Shown here in pieces: positions 19,223-28,097 of a DNA stretch of 64,000 nucleotides; positions within the stretch are counted from its first letter, which is position 1; the number at the start of each line of letters is the position of its first letter. Under the pieces are notes generated by a model that did no database searches, was not told the origin of the DNA, and saw only the letters and a list, made by a program, of their open reading frames with translations. Made by a program: the position numbers and the translations under genes. Source of the stretch: Neorhizobium alkalisoli (lineage in GTDB: Bacteria > Pseudomonadota > Alphaproteobacteria > Rhizobiales > Rhizobiaceae); NCBI RefSeq assembly GCF_002968635.1, contig NZ_PVBN01000001.1, positions 806,001 through 870,000 of the forward strand. The letters are read 5' to 3'.

Positions 19223-21871
19223 TCAACCCTTGAGCATGCGTTCCACGATGTCGCGAACATCCGTCGACAGGGTCGAAGCACGCTCGATCGTCCCGAGTGC
19301 CAATCGTGCATGATCGGCACGAGCAGGCTCCAGCGAACGCCAGGAGCGCAGCGACGTGAGGATACGGGCGGCGAGCTGGGGGTTCTTCGGGTCGATCGAA
19401 AGGATCTGCTCGGCGAGGAACCGATAGGCTTCTCCGTCGGCACGGTTGAAGCCCGTCGGGTTGGAGAATGCGAAGGTGCCGATCAGCGCGCGGACGCGGT
19501 TCGGATTGGTCGCGACGAAACGCGAATTCTCCATCAGCCCCTTCACACGGGTCAACGCGCCGGCCCCGGGAATGGTCGCCTGGATCGAAAACCACTTGTC
19601 GATGACGAGCGGATTGCCGTCGAAGCGGGTCAGGAAGCTTGCGAGCGCCGCCGTCGTTTCGGTAGCATCCGGGAAGCGATGCGCAAGCAGGGTCAGCGCC
19701 TGCGCAAGGTCGGTCATGTTGTCGGCCGAACCGAAAGCCTCAGCTGCGCGTGCAGGCGTTCCTTCGGCATAGGTGAGATAGGAAAGCGCGCTGTTCCGCA
19801 GCGACCGTTTGCCGGCACTCGCCGCATCCGGTGTGTAGGGTCCGGGGATAGCCATCTCTTCGAAAAGCCGCAGGAAGGTTTTCTCTCCGGCCTTCGCGAT
19901 CGCGTTCAGGACGGCATGGCGGCCGGCATGAATAGCATCCGGATCGTTGTTGCTGCCGAGTTCGCGAGCGATGTCGGACTCGCTTGGAAGCGTCAGCGCC
20001 TGGGCGCGGAAGGCCGGCTCGAGTTTGTCGTCTGCCGCCGCCTCGAGAAGAGCCGAGATCAGGGCCGGATCGCATTTGATCTCCTTGCCGTCGCGGGCGT
20101 CGCGTGCAGCCTTCATCAGGTTCGGCATGGCAAGATCGGTCAGCGCCTGCCAGCGGGCGAAGAGGTCCGTGTCATGGCGGGCGATATGAGCGAGATCGGC
20201 AGATGCCTGATCGAAATGCAGGTTGATCGGCGCGGAGAAGGAACGGTTGAGCGAAAGCACCGGACGCGAGGAGATACCCGAGAAGATGAAGGTCTGCCTG
20301 CGGTCGGTCAGGTGCAGCACGTCGCCGGTGACTTCGCCGCCCTTGACGGCGGAGGGTGCCGCCAGAGACCCGTTGTCGAGGATCAGCGCGAAGGACAGCG
20401 GGATATGCATAGGCTCCTTGGCCGACTGGCCGGGAGTCGCCGGGATCATCTGCTCCAGAGACAGGGTGAAGGTGCCGCTCGACTGGTCGTAATCGCCGGA
20501 AGCGGTCACCAGCGGGGTGCCTGCCTGATGGTACCAGAGCGAGAACTGCGTCAGGTCGCGGCCGCTCGCATCCTCGAAGCACTTGACGAAGTCCTCGACC
20601 GTCGCGGCCTGTCCGTCATGGCGCTCGAAATAGAGGTCCATGCCCGCCTTGAAATCCGCCCTGCCGAGAAGCGTGGCGATCATGCGGGTGACTTCCGAGC
20701 CCTTCTCGTACACGGTCGTTGTGTAGAAATTGTTGATCTCGCGGTATTTCGTCGGGCGGACGGGATGGGCCAGCGGCCCGGCATCCTCCGGAAACTGCTC
20801 CGACTTCAGGTGCCGCACTTCGGCGATGCGCTTCACCGGGCGCGAACGCTGGTCTGCCGAAAATTCGTGGTCGCGATAGACCGTCAGGCCTTCCTTGAGG
20901 CAGAGCTGGAACCAGTCGCGGCAGGTGATGCGGTTTCCGGTCCAGTTGTGGAAATATTCGTGGGCGATGATCGCCTCGATATTCGCGTAGTCCTGGTCGG
21001 TCGCGGTTTCCGGATCGGCCAGCACGTATTTGTCGTTGAAGACGTTGAGGCCCTTGTTTTCCATGGCCCCCATGTTGAAGTCCGAGACGGCGACGATCAT
21101 GAAGATGTCGAGATCGTATTCGCGGCCGAACCGTTCCTCGTCCCATTTCATCGAGCGCTTCAGCGCATCCATGGCATAGGCGGCGCGCGGCTCCTTGCCG
21201 TGCTCCACATAGATCTTCAGCGTGACCTCGCGGCCGGACATCGTTTCGAACGTGTCTTCGACCACGCCCAGATCGCCGGCGACGAGCGCAAAAAGATAGC
21301 TCGGTTTCGGATGCGGATCGAACCAGGCGGCAAAGGCGCGGCCTTCGTCATAACCGGCGCCGCCCAGGAAGTTGCCGTTCGAGAGCATGACCGGGTTGGC
21401 CGTCTTGTCGCCGACGATGGTGATCGTGTACGGCGCGAGAACATCCGGCCGGTCGGGGAAATAGGTGATCCGGCGGAAACCTTCGGCCTCGCATTGGGTG
21501 CAGTAGATGCCGTTGGTGCGGTAGAGACCCATCAACTGCGTATTGGCTTCCGGGTTGATGAACGTGGTGACGGTGATCTCGAAGGGAGATTCCGCGGGCA
21601 GATCGCGGATGGTCAGGCTTTCCGGTGTGACGTCGTATTGGCTGGCCGGGACCTCGTTCTGGTCGAACAGGAGGCCGGAAAGCGTGAGTTCGTCACCATC
21701 GAGCACCAGCGGAGCAGAAGGATCGACGCCCTCGCGGCGGTGGAAGATCAACCTGGCCTCGACCTTGGTATTGGTCGGATCGAGCTCGAACGTCAGATCG
21801 ACGCGTTCCAGGACGAAATCGGTGGGGCGGTAATCTGCCAGATGAACGATCTGACCCGTATCTGTTCGCAT
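19223..21871 (-). CDS. pepN: Aminopeptidase N (M1 family metallopeptidase)
   Basis: The 882-aa protein carries the exopeptidase motif GAMEN (near residue 267) and the zinc site HEYFHNW (near 305) followed by the third ligand Glu in LKEGLTVYRDHE. The domain order is an N-terminal beta domain, the catalytic domain, and a long alpha-helical C-terminal domain, as in E. coli PepN. It cleaves N-terminal amino acids from peptides in the cytoplasm. It is transcribed in the same direction as the kinase gene beyond it, but 194 bases and a hairpin separate them. Confidence 0.97.
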   Translation of the reverse strand: MRTDTGQIVHLADYRPTDFVLERVDLTFELDPTNTKVEARLIFHRREGVDPSAPLVLDGDELTLSGLLFDQNEVPASQYDVTPESLTIRDLPAESPFEITVTTFINPEANTQLMGLYRTNGIYCTQCEAEGFRRITYFPDRPDVLAPYTITIVGDKTANPVMLSNGNFLGGAGYDEGRAFAAWFDPHPKPSYLFALVAGDLGVVEDTFETMSGREVTLKIYVEHGKEPRAAYAMDALKRSMKWDEERFGREYDLDIFMIVAVSDFNMGAMENKGLNVFNDKYVLADPETATDQDYANIEAIIAHEYFHNWTGNRITCRDWFQLCLKEGLTVYRDHEFSADQRSRPVKRIAEVRHLKSEQFPEDAGPLAHPVRPTKYREINNFYTTTVYEKGSEVTRMIATLLGRADFKAGMDLYFERHDGQAATVEDFVKCFEDASGRDLTQFSLWYHQAGTPLVTASGDYDQSSGTFTLSLEQMIPATPGQSAKEPMHIPLSFALILDNGSLAAPSAVKGGEVTGDVLHLTDRRQTFIFSGISSRPVLSLNRSFSAPINLHFDQASADLAHIARHDTDLFARWQALTDLAMPNLMKAARDARDGKEIKCDPALISALLEAAADDKLEPAFRAQALTLPSESDIARELGSNNDPDAIHAGRHAVLNAIAKAGEKTFLRLFEEMAIPGPYTPDAASAGKRSLRNSALSYLTYAEGTPARAAEAFGSADNMTDLAQALTLLAHRFPDATETTAALASFLTRFDGNPLVIDKWFSIQATIPGAGALTRVKGLMENSRFVATNPNRVRALIGTFAFSNPTGFNRADGEAYRFLAEQILSIDPKNPQLAARILTSLRSWRSLEPARADHARLALGTIERASTLSTDVRDIVERMLKG

Positions 21872-22184
21872 GTTTCTTCCTGAACCGGCTCTTCAATATG
21901 GCGTCGGGAGCCTTTCGGCACTCCCCTGAACTGATGCATGTCCATTGCCGCGGGCATAGTTGCACGCAATGCTAAACGATTGTTGAAATTTTCGCTAAAT
22001 TATACCTCATGTGTTTTCCGCATATCGTCGGCACTGGGTATCCGGTCACGGATATTGATCGACCTATCATCAGTTTTGATCGCGTGCGCCGCACTTTTGA
22101 GTTACTTTGACGACAAAGTGAATCTCCGAACGTCCCGCCAGGCTCCGTATCGACGCGGCCGAAAATCTTCCAAGAGTTCTTTTG
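21872..22184. other. Divergent intergenic region pepN / EamA transporter
   Basis: These 313 bases separate two divergent starts and must hold both promoters. The central part (about 21970-22110) is more AT-rich than the flanks. I see no ORF with a convincing start and no strong inverted repeat. Confidence 0.4.
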
Positions 22185-23129
22185 ATGGCCGCCGACGCCC
22201 TGAATCCCCTTCGGGGGATCATGTTCAAAGTTTCCTCCGTCGTCGTTTTCGTGATGATGCAGACCTGCATCAAGTCGGCGGGCGCAGGTGTTCCGGCCGG
22301 CCAGATCACCTTCTATCGGTCCGCTTTCGCACTCGTGCCGATCATGGTCTATCTCGCCTACCGGCGAGAGCTCCAGCGCGGTTTCCACACCGAAAGTCTT
22401 CCGGGCCATCTGAAGCGCGGTTTCTTCGGCATCCTCTCCATGGCGTGCGGGTTTTACGGCCTGGTGCACCTTCCGATGCCGGACGCCATTGCGCTCGGTT
22501 ATTCGACCCCGCTGCTGGCGGTGGTCTTTGCGGCCATCGTCCTGAAGGAAACGGTGCGCATCTACCGATGGACGGCGGTGGCGATCGGCATGGTCGGGGT
22601 GGTGATCATTTCCTGGCCCAAACTGACCATGTTCAACGAGAGCGGCATGGGATCGGCGCAGGCGGTCGGAGCCTCTGCCGTGATTCTGTCGGCAGTGCTG
22701 GGAGGCTTCGCACTGGTTCAGACGCGTCAGCTCGTCCGTACCGAGAAGACCTCGACCATCGTCCTCTATTTCTCGCTGACGGCCGCGGTCTTTTCCCTGA
22801 TCAGCCTGCCGTTCGGCTGGGCGCCCCTGACGGTCGAGCAAAAGCTCTTTCTGGTCGGAGCCGGCTTCTGCGGCGGCATCGGACAGCTCCTGTTGACTGA
22901 AAGCTACCGCAACGCCGACGTCTCGACCGTCGCGCCGTTCGAATATACCTCGATCCTGCTCGGGATCGGCATCGCCTATGTTCTGTTCGGGGACGTGCCG
23001 ACCGTCAGCATGCTCGTCGGAACGGCAATCACGGTCTCGGCGGGGATATTCATCATATACCGCGAGCACCAGCTGGGGCTCGAGCGGAAGGCGGCGCGCA
23101 AGGCGTCACCGCCGGGCGCCGGTACCTGA
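22185..23129 (+). CDS. EamA/DMT-family transporter
   Basis: The 314-aa protein has about ten hydrophobic segments in two homologous halves of five, the organisation of EamA (drug/metabolite transporter) proteins. Marks of the family include TFYRSAFALVPIM in the first half and the SYRNADVSTVAPFEYTSILL region in the second. The ATG at 22185 directly follows an in-frame TTG; the ATG is preferred. Substrate unknown; members export amino acids, nucleosides or other metabolites. Confidence 0.88.
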   Translation: MAADALNPLRGIMFKVSSVVVFVMMQTCIKSAGAGVPAGQITFYRSAFALVPIMVYLAYRRELQRGFHTESLPGHLKRGFFGILSMACGFYGLVHLPMPDAIALGYSTPLLAVVFAAIVLKETVRIYRWTAVAIGMVGVVIISWPKLTMFNESGMGSAQAVGASAVILSAVLGGFALVQTRQLVRTEKTSTIVLYFSLTAAVFSLISLPFGWAPLTVEQKLFLVGAGFCGGIGQLLLTESYRNADVSTVAPFEYTSILLGIGIAYVLFGDVPTVSMLVGTAITVSAGIFIIYREHQLGLERKAARKASPPGAGT

Positions 23130-23142
23130 CGAAGGTTCAGAT

Positions 23143-23298
23143 CAGAGCGGAATTGCCGCCGTGGCGGGATTGACCTTCTCGGCGCAGGCACGAATGGCGC
23201 CAGCGCGACTGTATTCGCGCGAAGCGTTCACGGCAGCGCCGATCTGAGACAGGTTCTCGCGGAGCGTGCGGATCGGATGGAAGAGGGCGGTTGTCATG
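23143..23298 (-). CDS. Small conserved-looking protein (51 aa)
   Basis: A 51-codon frame with a good ribosome site (GAAGGAAG about 7 bases before the ATG) encodes MTTALFHPIRTLRENLSQIG followed by an Ala/Arg-rich helix and a hydrophobic end. It has no signal peptide and no cysteine motif except one Cys in the middle. It is followed upstream by a second small gene that also begins MTT and has an early xPI motif. I cannot name a family. GC-rich third positions and the ribosome site support a real gene. Confidence 0.6.
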
Positions 23299-23319
23299 AC
23301 GGCTTCCTTCTCGGTTCGA

Positions 23320-23511
23320 TCAGCGCTCGCGGAAATCCGCGAAGACGGCAGCAGGACGGGTGACGCCCATCGGACGCGCCATGGCGCGCGACGTGATCTG
23401 CTCGTTGGTGGCTGAGCCGAAATGATGATAGCCCTGCGTCGAGCGCGGCGGCAGGCCGGCGATGCGAAGGGTTTCGAAGCCCGAATGGATCGGACGGAAG
23501 CGGGTAGTCAT
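23320..23511 (-). CDS. Small conserved-looking protein (63 aa)
   Basis: The product begins MTTRFRPIHSGFETLRIAGL, continues with a Gly/His/Thr-rich middle, and ends with RPAAVFADFRER. It is basic, lacks membrane segments and has no cysteines. AACCAAGG precedes the ATG. The N-terminus resembles that of the 51-aa neighbour (MTT, an aromatic residue, PI, then a T/L/R stretch), so the two may be distant tandem duplicates read as one transcript, separated by 21 bases. Function unknown. Confidence 0.6.
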   Translation of the reverse strand: MTTRFRPIHSGFETLRIAGLPPRSTQGYHHFGSATNEQITSRAMARPMGVTRPAAVFADFRER

Positions 23512-23686
23512 GGCCTTGGTTCCTTAAACCTAGTATTCCTCCCAAGACACAGTGCATATATTGCGCCGCAACATTGATTCTGCAATGCAGCAAAACGCCA
23601 TGCTGCCATGCGCCAAATGCATGACGCTTTTCATAATTTGGTAACTTTGTGCCAATTCGACGCAGGCTTGCCTGAAATGCGGGCAT

Positions 23687-24592
23687 TCAGTGGGTGGGAA
23701 GCCGCATTTTGAACGTCAGCAGGTCCTGCCAGGCGAGCGCCTTGTTGGCGGGTGCCGCCAGAAGCTCTTGCGGGTGCAGCGTCGCGATCGCCGGAAGATC
23801 GCTGCCGCTGAACGAGATATCGCGCCATTCTCCGCGCAGCGAATGGATCGTGCCATTTCCGCCGAAGAAAAAGCGGGCGGGGAAATTGCCGAGCAGCAGG
23901 AGCAGTTTCGGTTCGGCCAGCGCCACCTGCCGTTCGAGGAAGGGCCGGCAGATGTCGAGTTCGGCATCGGAAGGCATGCGGCTGCCGGGCGGCCGCCAGG
24001 GAATGACATTGGTGAGCATGACCGTCTGGCGCGAAAGCCCGATCGCGCCGAGCATCCTGTCCAGGAGATGGCCCTGCCGCCCTGAAAAGGGAATGCCGTC
24101 GCGGTCGTCGTCGGCATTCGGCATCGGGCCGATCACCATGATGCCGGAGGTGGGATCGCCGCTCGCGAATACGGTGGAACGCGCCCCGTTCTTGAGGTTG
24201 CAGCCGTTGAAGGCTTCGAGCGCTGTCTTGAGTTCCGCCAGCGACCGGGCGCTTTCCGCCGCAAAGCGGGCGGACGCAACCGCCTCGCCATCCGGCACCG
24301 CGACCGAGGGCGGGGCCGTAGCCGCCGCTGGGCGCGCGGTCGGAGCGGTGCGGCCCTTGGCGCGCGCGGGAGCCTCCGCTGCTCGCGGCGGGGCGGCGGG
24401 TTCGCCCTGCGCCGGCGGCTGCTGACGCGCCGTGGGCGGCATTTTTGCCTCGGCCTGGGCCGCCTTCTGTGCCGCAAATTGCGCCAACCGATCGACCGGG
24501 CCGTCCTCGACAAGCCATTCGACTCCCGAATCCGCATAGAAATGCAGAAGGGCACGAAGCTCCGGCGTATCGAGATCCTTGGCGGCGTTCAT
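23687..24592 (-). CDS. Family-4-like uracil-DNA glycosylase, divergent active-site motif
   Basis: The 301-aa protein has a Pro/Ala-rich disordered region (about residues 50-105) before the glycosylase domain. FNGC, IPFSGRQGHLLDRML, NVIPWRPPGSRMP and ICRPFLERQ follow the family-4 layout, and TLHPQELL (H273) matches the C-terminal HP motif. The normally conserved GEAPG of motif 1 reads GPMPN (155-159) here, and only two of four iron-sulfur cysteines remain (C131, C215), with W199 where bacterial relatives often have Cys. Start chosen at MNAAKDL; eight more codons are open upstream. Uracil removal is therefore likely by family but not certain. Confidence 0.8.
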   Translation of the reverse strand: MNAAKDLDTPELRALLHFYADSGVEWLVEDGPVDRLAQFAAQKAAQAEAKMPPTARQQPPAQGEPAAPPRAAEAPARAKGRTAPTARPAAATAPPSVAVPDGEAVASARFAAESARSLAELKTALEAFNGCNLKNGARSTVFASGDPTSGIMVIGPMPNADDDRDGIPFSGRQGHLLDRMLGAIGLSRQTVMLTNVIPWRPPGSRMPSDAELDICRPFLERQVALAEPKLLLLLGNFPARFFFGGNGTIHSLRGEWRDISFSGSDLPAIATLHPQELLAAPANKALAWQDLLTFKMRLPTH

Positions 24593-24629
24593 CGGTCTCA
24601 CACTAGCGAACCGCAAGCCCAGAGGGAAG

Positions 24630-25922
24630 TCACGCCGCCCATTGCTGGACGTTGTCGCTCTCGCCGATCAGCGCCAGGCCATGGGCGATGGAGAGCAGCT
24701 CTCCGCCGCTTTCGATCTTGGAAGCGTCGAAGCGCCGGGTAAAGATGCCGCGCACGGCCGGCACGAAGGAGGTGCCGCCGGTCAGGAACACCTTGTCGAT
24801 TTCGGCGGGCGGCGTATTCGTCTTTTCCAGCACCTCGTCCAGCGCGCCCTCGATGCGGCCGAGGTCGTGGGCGATCCACGTCTCGAAATCGGCCCGCTTC
24901 ACCAGCTTGCGGCCGGCCTTGCCGAGGGGCGCGAAGTTGAATTCCGCCTCTTCCGCGCCGGACAAAGCCATCTTGGTCGCCGATATCGCCTGGTAGAGCG
25001 GGTAACCCTCGTCATGCTCCACCAGCTCGATGAAAAGCTCCAGCTTGTCCGGGTCGAGCGCCGAACGCACCAGCGATTTGAGATCGGTGAATTCGCGTGT
25101 GGTCTTGAAGATCGACAGCTGATTCCAGCGCGAGAAGTTGGCGTAGTAGCCCGCCGGCACTTCCAGCACCTTGTCGAAGCTTTTGAAGAACGTGCCCTTG
25201 CCGATTTCGGGCGCTACCAGATTGTCGATCATCTTCGCGTCGAAATGGTCGCCGGCAATGCCGACGCCGGAATGGCCGATCGGCTTTGCCGTCAGTTTGC
25301 CGGCTCTGCGCTCGAAACGGACCAGCGAATAGTCGGTGGTGCCGCCGCCGAAGTCGGCGACCAGCACTGTGGCATCGCTTTTCAGCGTCTGGGCGAAATA
25401 ATAGGCCGCCGCCACCGGCTCATAGACGTAGTGGATTTCCGGAAAGCCCAGCCGCGTCAAAGCCTCGTTATAGCGTTCCGTCGCAAGCTTCGGGTCCGGA
25501 TTGGCGCCGGCAAAATGCACCGGGCGGCCGGCGATGACGCGAGACACGTCCGACGGCCAGTTGTCGTCCGCATAGGCTTTGAGGCGCTTGAGGAAGATCT
25601 CCATCAGGTCTTCGAAGACATGCCGGCGCGCGAAGATCAGCGTGCCCTGGAAGAGCGCGCTTGCCGCAAAGGTCTTGATCGACTGCAGGAAGCGGCAGTC
25701 GCCGGGGTTGTCGATGAACTGGCGGATCGCCGCCTGGCCGGCCTCGACCTTCAGCGCCTGCGCGCCCATCACCGGGTCCTTCATGAACGAAAGCGCGGTC
25801 CGCATCGAATCGCTCTCGCCGGCGCTGCTGGTGAAGTGCATCGAATGCGTGGTGCTGCCGCCGTCCGAAAGCGCCAGAACCGTATTCGTCGTGCCGAAAT
25901 CAAGCCCGAGCGCCCGTGCCAT
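24630..25922 (-). CDS. Short Hsp70-family protein (YegD-like)
   Basis: The 430-aa product consists essentially of an actin-like ATPase domain: phosphate-1 motif LGLDFGTTNT at the N-terminus, phosphate-2 motif VADFGGGTTDY near residue 200, and adenosine motif LTGGTSFVPAVR near 380. The peptide-binding domain of DnaK is absent, as in E. coli YegD. The ATG at 25922 has AAAGGAG about 10 bases before it, so the longer frame from 25943 is not used. The uracil glycosylase gene lies 37 bases downstream in the same direction, which suggests co-transcription. Client unknown. Confidence 0.88.
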   Translation of the reverse strand: MARALGLDFGTTNTVLALSDGGSTTHSMHFTSSAGESDSMRTALSFMKDPVMGAQALKVEAGQAAIRQFIDNPGDCRFLQSIKTFAASALFQGTLIFARRHVFEDLMEIFLKRLKAYADDNWPSDVSRVIAGRPVHFAGANPDPKLATERYNEALTRLGFPEIHYVYEPVAAAYYFAQTLKSDATVLVADFGGGTTDYSLVRFERRAGKLTAKPIGHSGVGIAGDHFDAKMIDNLVAPEIGKGTFFKSFDKVLEVPAGYYANFSRWNQLSIFKTTREFTDLKSLVRSALDPDKLELFIELVEHDEGYPLYQAISATKMALSGAEEAEFNFAPLGKAGRKLVKRADFETWIAHDLGRIEGALDEVLEKTNTPPAEIDKVFLTGGTSFVPAVRGIFTRRFDASKIESGGELLSIAHGLALIGESDNVQQWAA

Positions 25923-26063
25923 GGCCGTGCTCCTTTTATCCATCGAAGATCATTGAACCGAAGCCGATGCGGCTCCGAACGCAAAAAGGGCGCTGCTCGC
26001 GCCCTGGAAATTTGAGAGGGCGCGTGATCGCACAAGGCGGGCGGTATGGCAACCCCGGGGAGC

Positions 26064-26954
26064 TTAGATTTCCAACTGCCCGCGCGTCTCCGCCGCCTGT
26101 TCGGCAAGCCAGTTGCGGAACATTTCCATGGCCGGCGTGACCGAGCGGGATTTCAGCCGCGTCAGCCAGTAGCTGCCTTTGGATATGTAGATGTCGAAGG
26201 GCTGTTCGATGATGCCCGCGGCGAGCTGTCGGGAAAACATCAGCGGCGGGGCGAGCGCCACGCCGGCACCCTGGATCGCCGCTTCGACCATCAGCACGGA
26301 ACTGTCGAATACCATGCCGCGGATCTGCGGGAGAGCGACGCCCGCCGCCTCGAACCAGCCCGGCCATTCATCGGCGCGGTAGGACCGCAGCAGCGGCTGG
26401 TGGGCGACGTCTTCCGGGGCCTTGAGCTGCCTTGCGATCGGCGGAATGCAGACGACCGAAAGCGGCGCCTCGAACAGCGCTTCCGCCTCGATATCGTGCC
26501 AGGCACCGTTGCCGAACTTGATCGTGTAGTCGAGTCCTTCCGCGGCGATGTCGACCCGGTTGTTGTTGGTTGAGAGCCTCAGATCGATGAACGGGTACTT
26601 CTCCCGGAAATCGGAAAGCCGGGGCAGCAGCCAGCCGACCGCGAGCGTGCCGACCGCGCCGAGTTTCAGCACCTCGCGCACATGCCCGTCTTCGAAGCGC
26701 TCCAGCATCGCGGCCATCCGGTCGAACGAATCCTGCAGCGCCGGCAGGAGCGCCAATCCTTCCTCGGTGATCATCAGCCCGCGCGGCAGACGGCGGAAGA
26801 GCGTCACGCCGAGCCGCAGTTCCAGGAGCTTCACTTGATGACTGACGGCTGCCTGCGTCACGCACAGTTCGATCGCCGCCCGGGTAAAGGAAAGGTGCCT
26901 CGCCGCGGCTTCGAAGGCCCGCAGCGCGTTCAGCGGCAAATGGGGTCGAACCAT
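26064..26954 (-). CDS. ampR: LysR-type beta-lactamase regulator AmpR
   Basis: The 296-aa protein has an N-terminal helix-turn-helix that begins LPLNALRAFEAAARHLSFTR and continues AAIELCVTQAAVSHQVK, closely following enterobacterial AmpR, and a periplasmic-binding-like effector domain with LSTNNNRVDIAAEGLDYTIK and the closing GSYWLTRL. AmpR senses muropeptides (1,6-anhydro-MurNAc peptides) and UDP-MurNAc-pentapeptide, switching a divergent beta-lactamase gene. Here the divergent gene 104 bases away is a class D enzyme rather than the classical AmpC. The assignment is from residue patterns over the whole length. Confidence 0.88.
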   Translation of the reverse strand: MVRPHLPLNALRAFEAAARHLSFTRAAIELCVTQAAVSHQVKLLELRLGVTLFRRLPRGLMITEEGLALLPALQDSFDRMAAMLERFEDGHVREVLKLGAVGTLAVGWLLPRLSDFREKYPFIDLRLSTNNNRVDIAAEGLDYTIKFGNGAWHDIEAEALFEAPLSVVCIPPIARQLKAPEDVAHQPLLRSYRADEWPGWFEAAGVALPQIRGMVFDSSVLMVEAAIQGAGVALAPPLMFSRQLAAGIIEQPFDIYISKGSYWLTRLKSRSVTPAMEMFRNWLAEQAAETRGQLEI

Positions 26955-26978
26955 GGCAATGGCCTAATTTAATTCATG

Positions 26979-27004
26979 TCTGCCAGCAGTTATCATCGTT
27001 TGAT
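26979..27004. promoter_or_regulatory. Putative AmpR operator between ampR and bla
   Basis: The stretch starting TCTGCCAGCAGTTATC and ending CGTTTGAT lies midway between the divergent starts. It resembles the Citrobacter AmpR site (TCTGCTGC... CGTTTGTC) and contains LysR-type T-N11-A spacing. The likeness is from memory and would need footprinting. Confidence 0.5.
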
Positions 27005-27058
27005 TGGGGCTTGCAAGCCAGCCTAGAAAAGCCGTGCCGAACCACTTGGAGCACCATA

Positions 27059-27883
27059 ATGGCTTTCAGAAATTCATTTCTCCTGGCACTTTCTCTCGGA
27101 ATTACCGCGGCTTTTCTGGACTGCGTCTCTGTTCGGGCCGCCGAACCGATCCGCTGCACCGTCATAGTCGACGAGCAGAGCGGCGAGACGCTCTATCGCC
27201 AGGGCGCTTGCGACCAGGGTTTTTATCCGCAATCAACCTTCAAACTGCCTTTGGCCATGATGGGCTATGACGCGGGCATCCTTACCGACGCCCAAAACCC
27301 CCGCTGGAAATATCAGGCGAAGTTCGGCGGACCGGAGCGGGTCAAGAAGGATGTCGATCCGCTGATCTGGGAAAAGGAATCGATTGTCTGGTATTCGCAG
27401 GAAATCGCCCGCAAGGTCGGCAAGCGCAAGTTTGCGGATTACATCCAGCGCTTCGGTTACGGCAATCGCGATGTCTCGGGCGGCCCTGGCAATACCGATG
27501 GCCTGACCGAATCCTGGCTGATGTCGTCGCTGAAAATCTCGCCGGATGAGCAGGTGCAGTTCCTGCGTCGGTTCCTCAATGGCGGCCTGCCGATCTCCGA
27601 ACACGCCGTCGACATGACGCTCGCCATCGTTCCGCATTTCGAGGCGGGTGACGGCTGGGATATCCAGGGCAAGACCGGTTCCGGCTGGCTGCGCGACAAG
27701 GCTGGAAAGGTGGATTACGACCGCCCGCTCGGCTGGTTCGTCGGCTGGGCGGTGAAGGACGAGCGCCGCGTCATCTTCGCAAGGCTGCTGGTCGATACCA
27801 AGCGATACAAAGGCGCCCCGATCAGCTTTGTGGTGCGGGATTCGCTGATTGAAGATCTTCCGAAATTGGCTGAAAAGTTTTGA
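27059..27883 (+). CDS. Class D (OXA-type) beta-lactamase
   Basis: The 274-aa precursor has a signal peptide ending near residue 28 (VRAAEP). The serine nucleophile is S59 in STFK (with K62 as the carboxylatable lysine), the second motif is SIVWYSQ, then YGN in RFGYGNRD, and KTGSGW at about 205-210. These are the four class D landmarks in order and spacing. It hydrolyses penicillins and possibly cephalosporins in the periplasm. The divergent AmpR implies inducible control by cell-wall fragments. I chose the ATG at 27059 because upstream codons are not part of a signal peptide. Confidence 0.95.
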   Translation: MAFRNSFLLALSLGITAAFLDCVSVRAAEPIRCTVIVDEQSGETLYRQGACDQGFYPQSTFKLPLAMMGYDAGILTDAQNPRWKYQAKFGGPERVKKDVDPLIWEKESIVWYSQEIARKVGKRKFADYIQRFGYGNRDVSGGPGNTDGLTESWLMSSLKISPDEQVQFLRRFLNGGLPISEHAVDMTLAIVPHFEAGDGWDIQGKTGSGWLRDKAGKVDYDRPLGWFVGWAVKDERRVIFARLLVDTKRYKGAPISFVVRDSLIEDLPKLAEKF

Positions 27884-27930
27884 GCTCTGTGCCCAACGTT
27901 CCCCGCGCCGCTTTCCTCCGAGACTGAAAA

Positions 27931-27957
27931 CGGCCGGGTCACCCCCTGACCCGGCCG
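27931..27957. terminator. Strong hairpin between bla and the RND operon
   Basis: CGGCCGGGTCA (27931-27941) and TGACCCGGCCG (27947-27957) form a perfect 11-bp stem with a five-C loop. On the minus strand it is followed by TTTTCAGT, so it serves the efflux operon best and may work in both directions. Confidence 0.8.
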
Positions 27958-28097
27958 CCCGCAGCGCTGAGCGCTGACTTTAGCAATGCATTGCGCTTTC
28001 TATAAACCGTATTTGAAGGGTCTAACGCAAACGGAGTCTGGTGTTCAGGTTATTCGTTAAGGTTACCCCGAGTCCTTGATCGTGGCGGCCAAAGGAA

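Noticed and set aside
19310..21883. 857-codon plus-strand frame opposite pepN
   Set aside because: No protein-like features; pepN with GAMEN and HEXXH is the real gene.
22070..23069. Minus-strand frames opposite the EamA transporter
   Set aside because: Arg/Asp/Gln-rich composition and no start signals.
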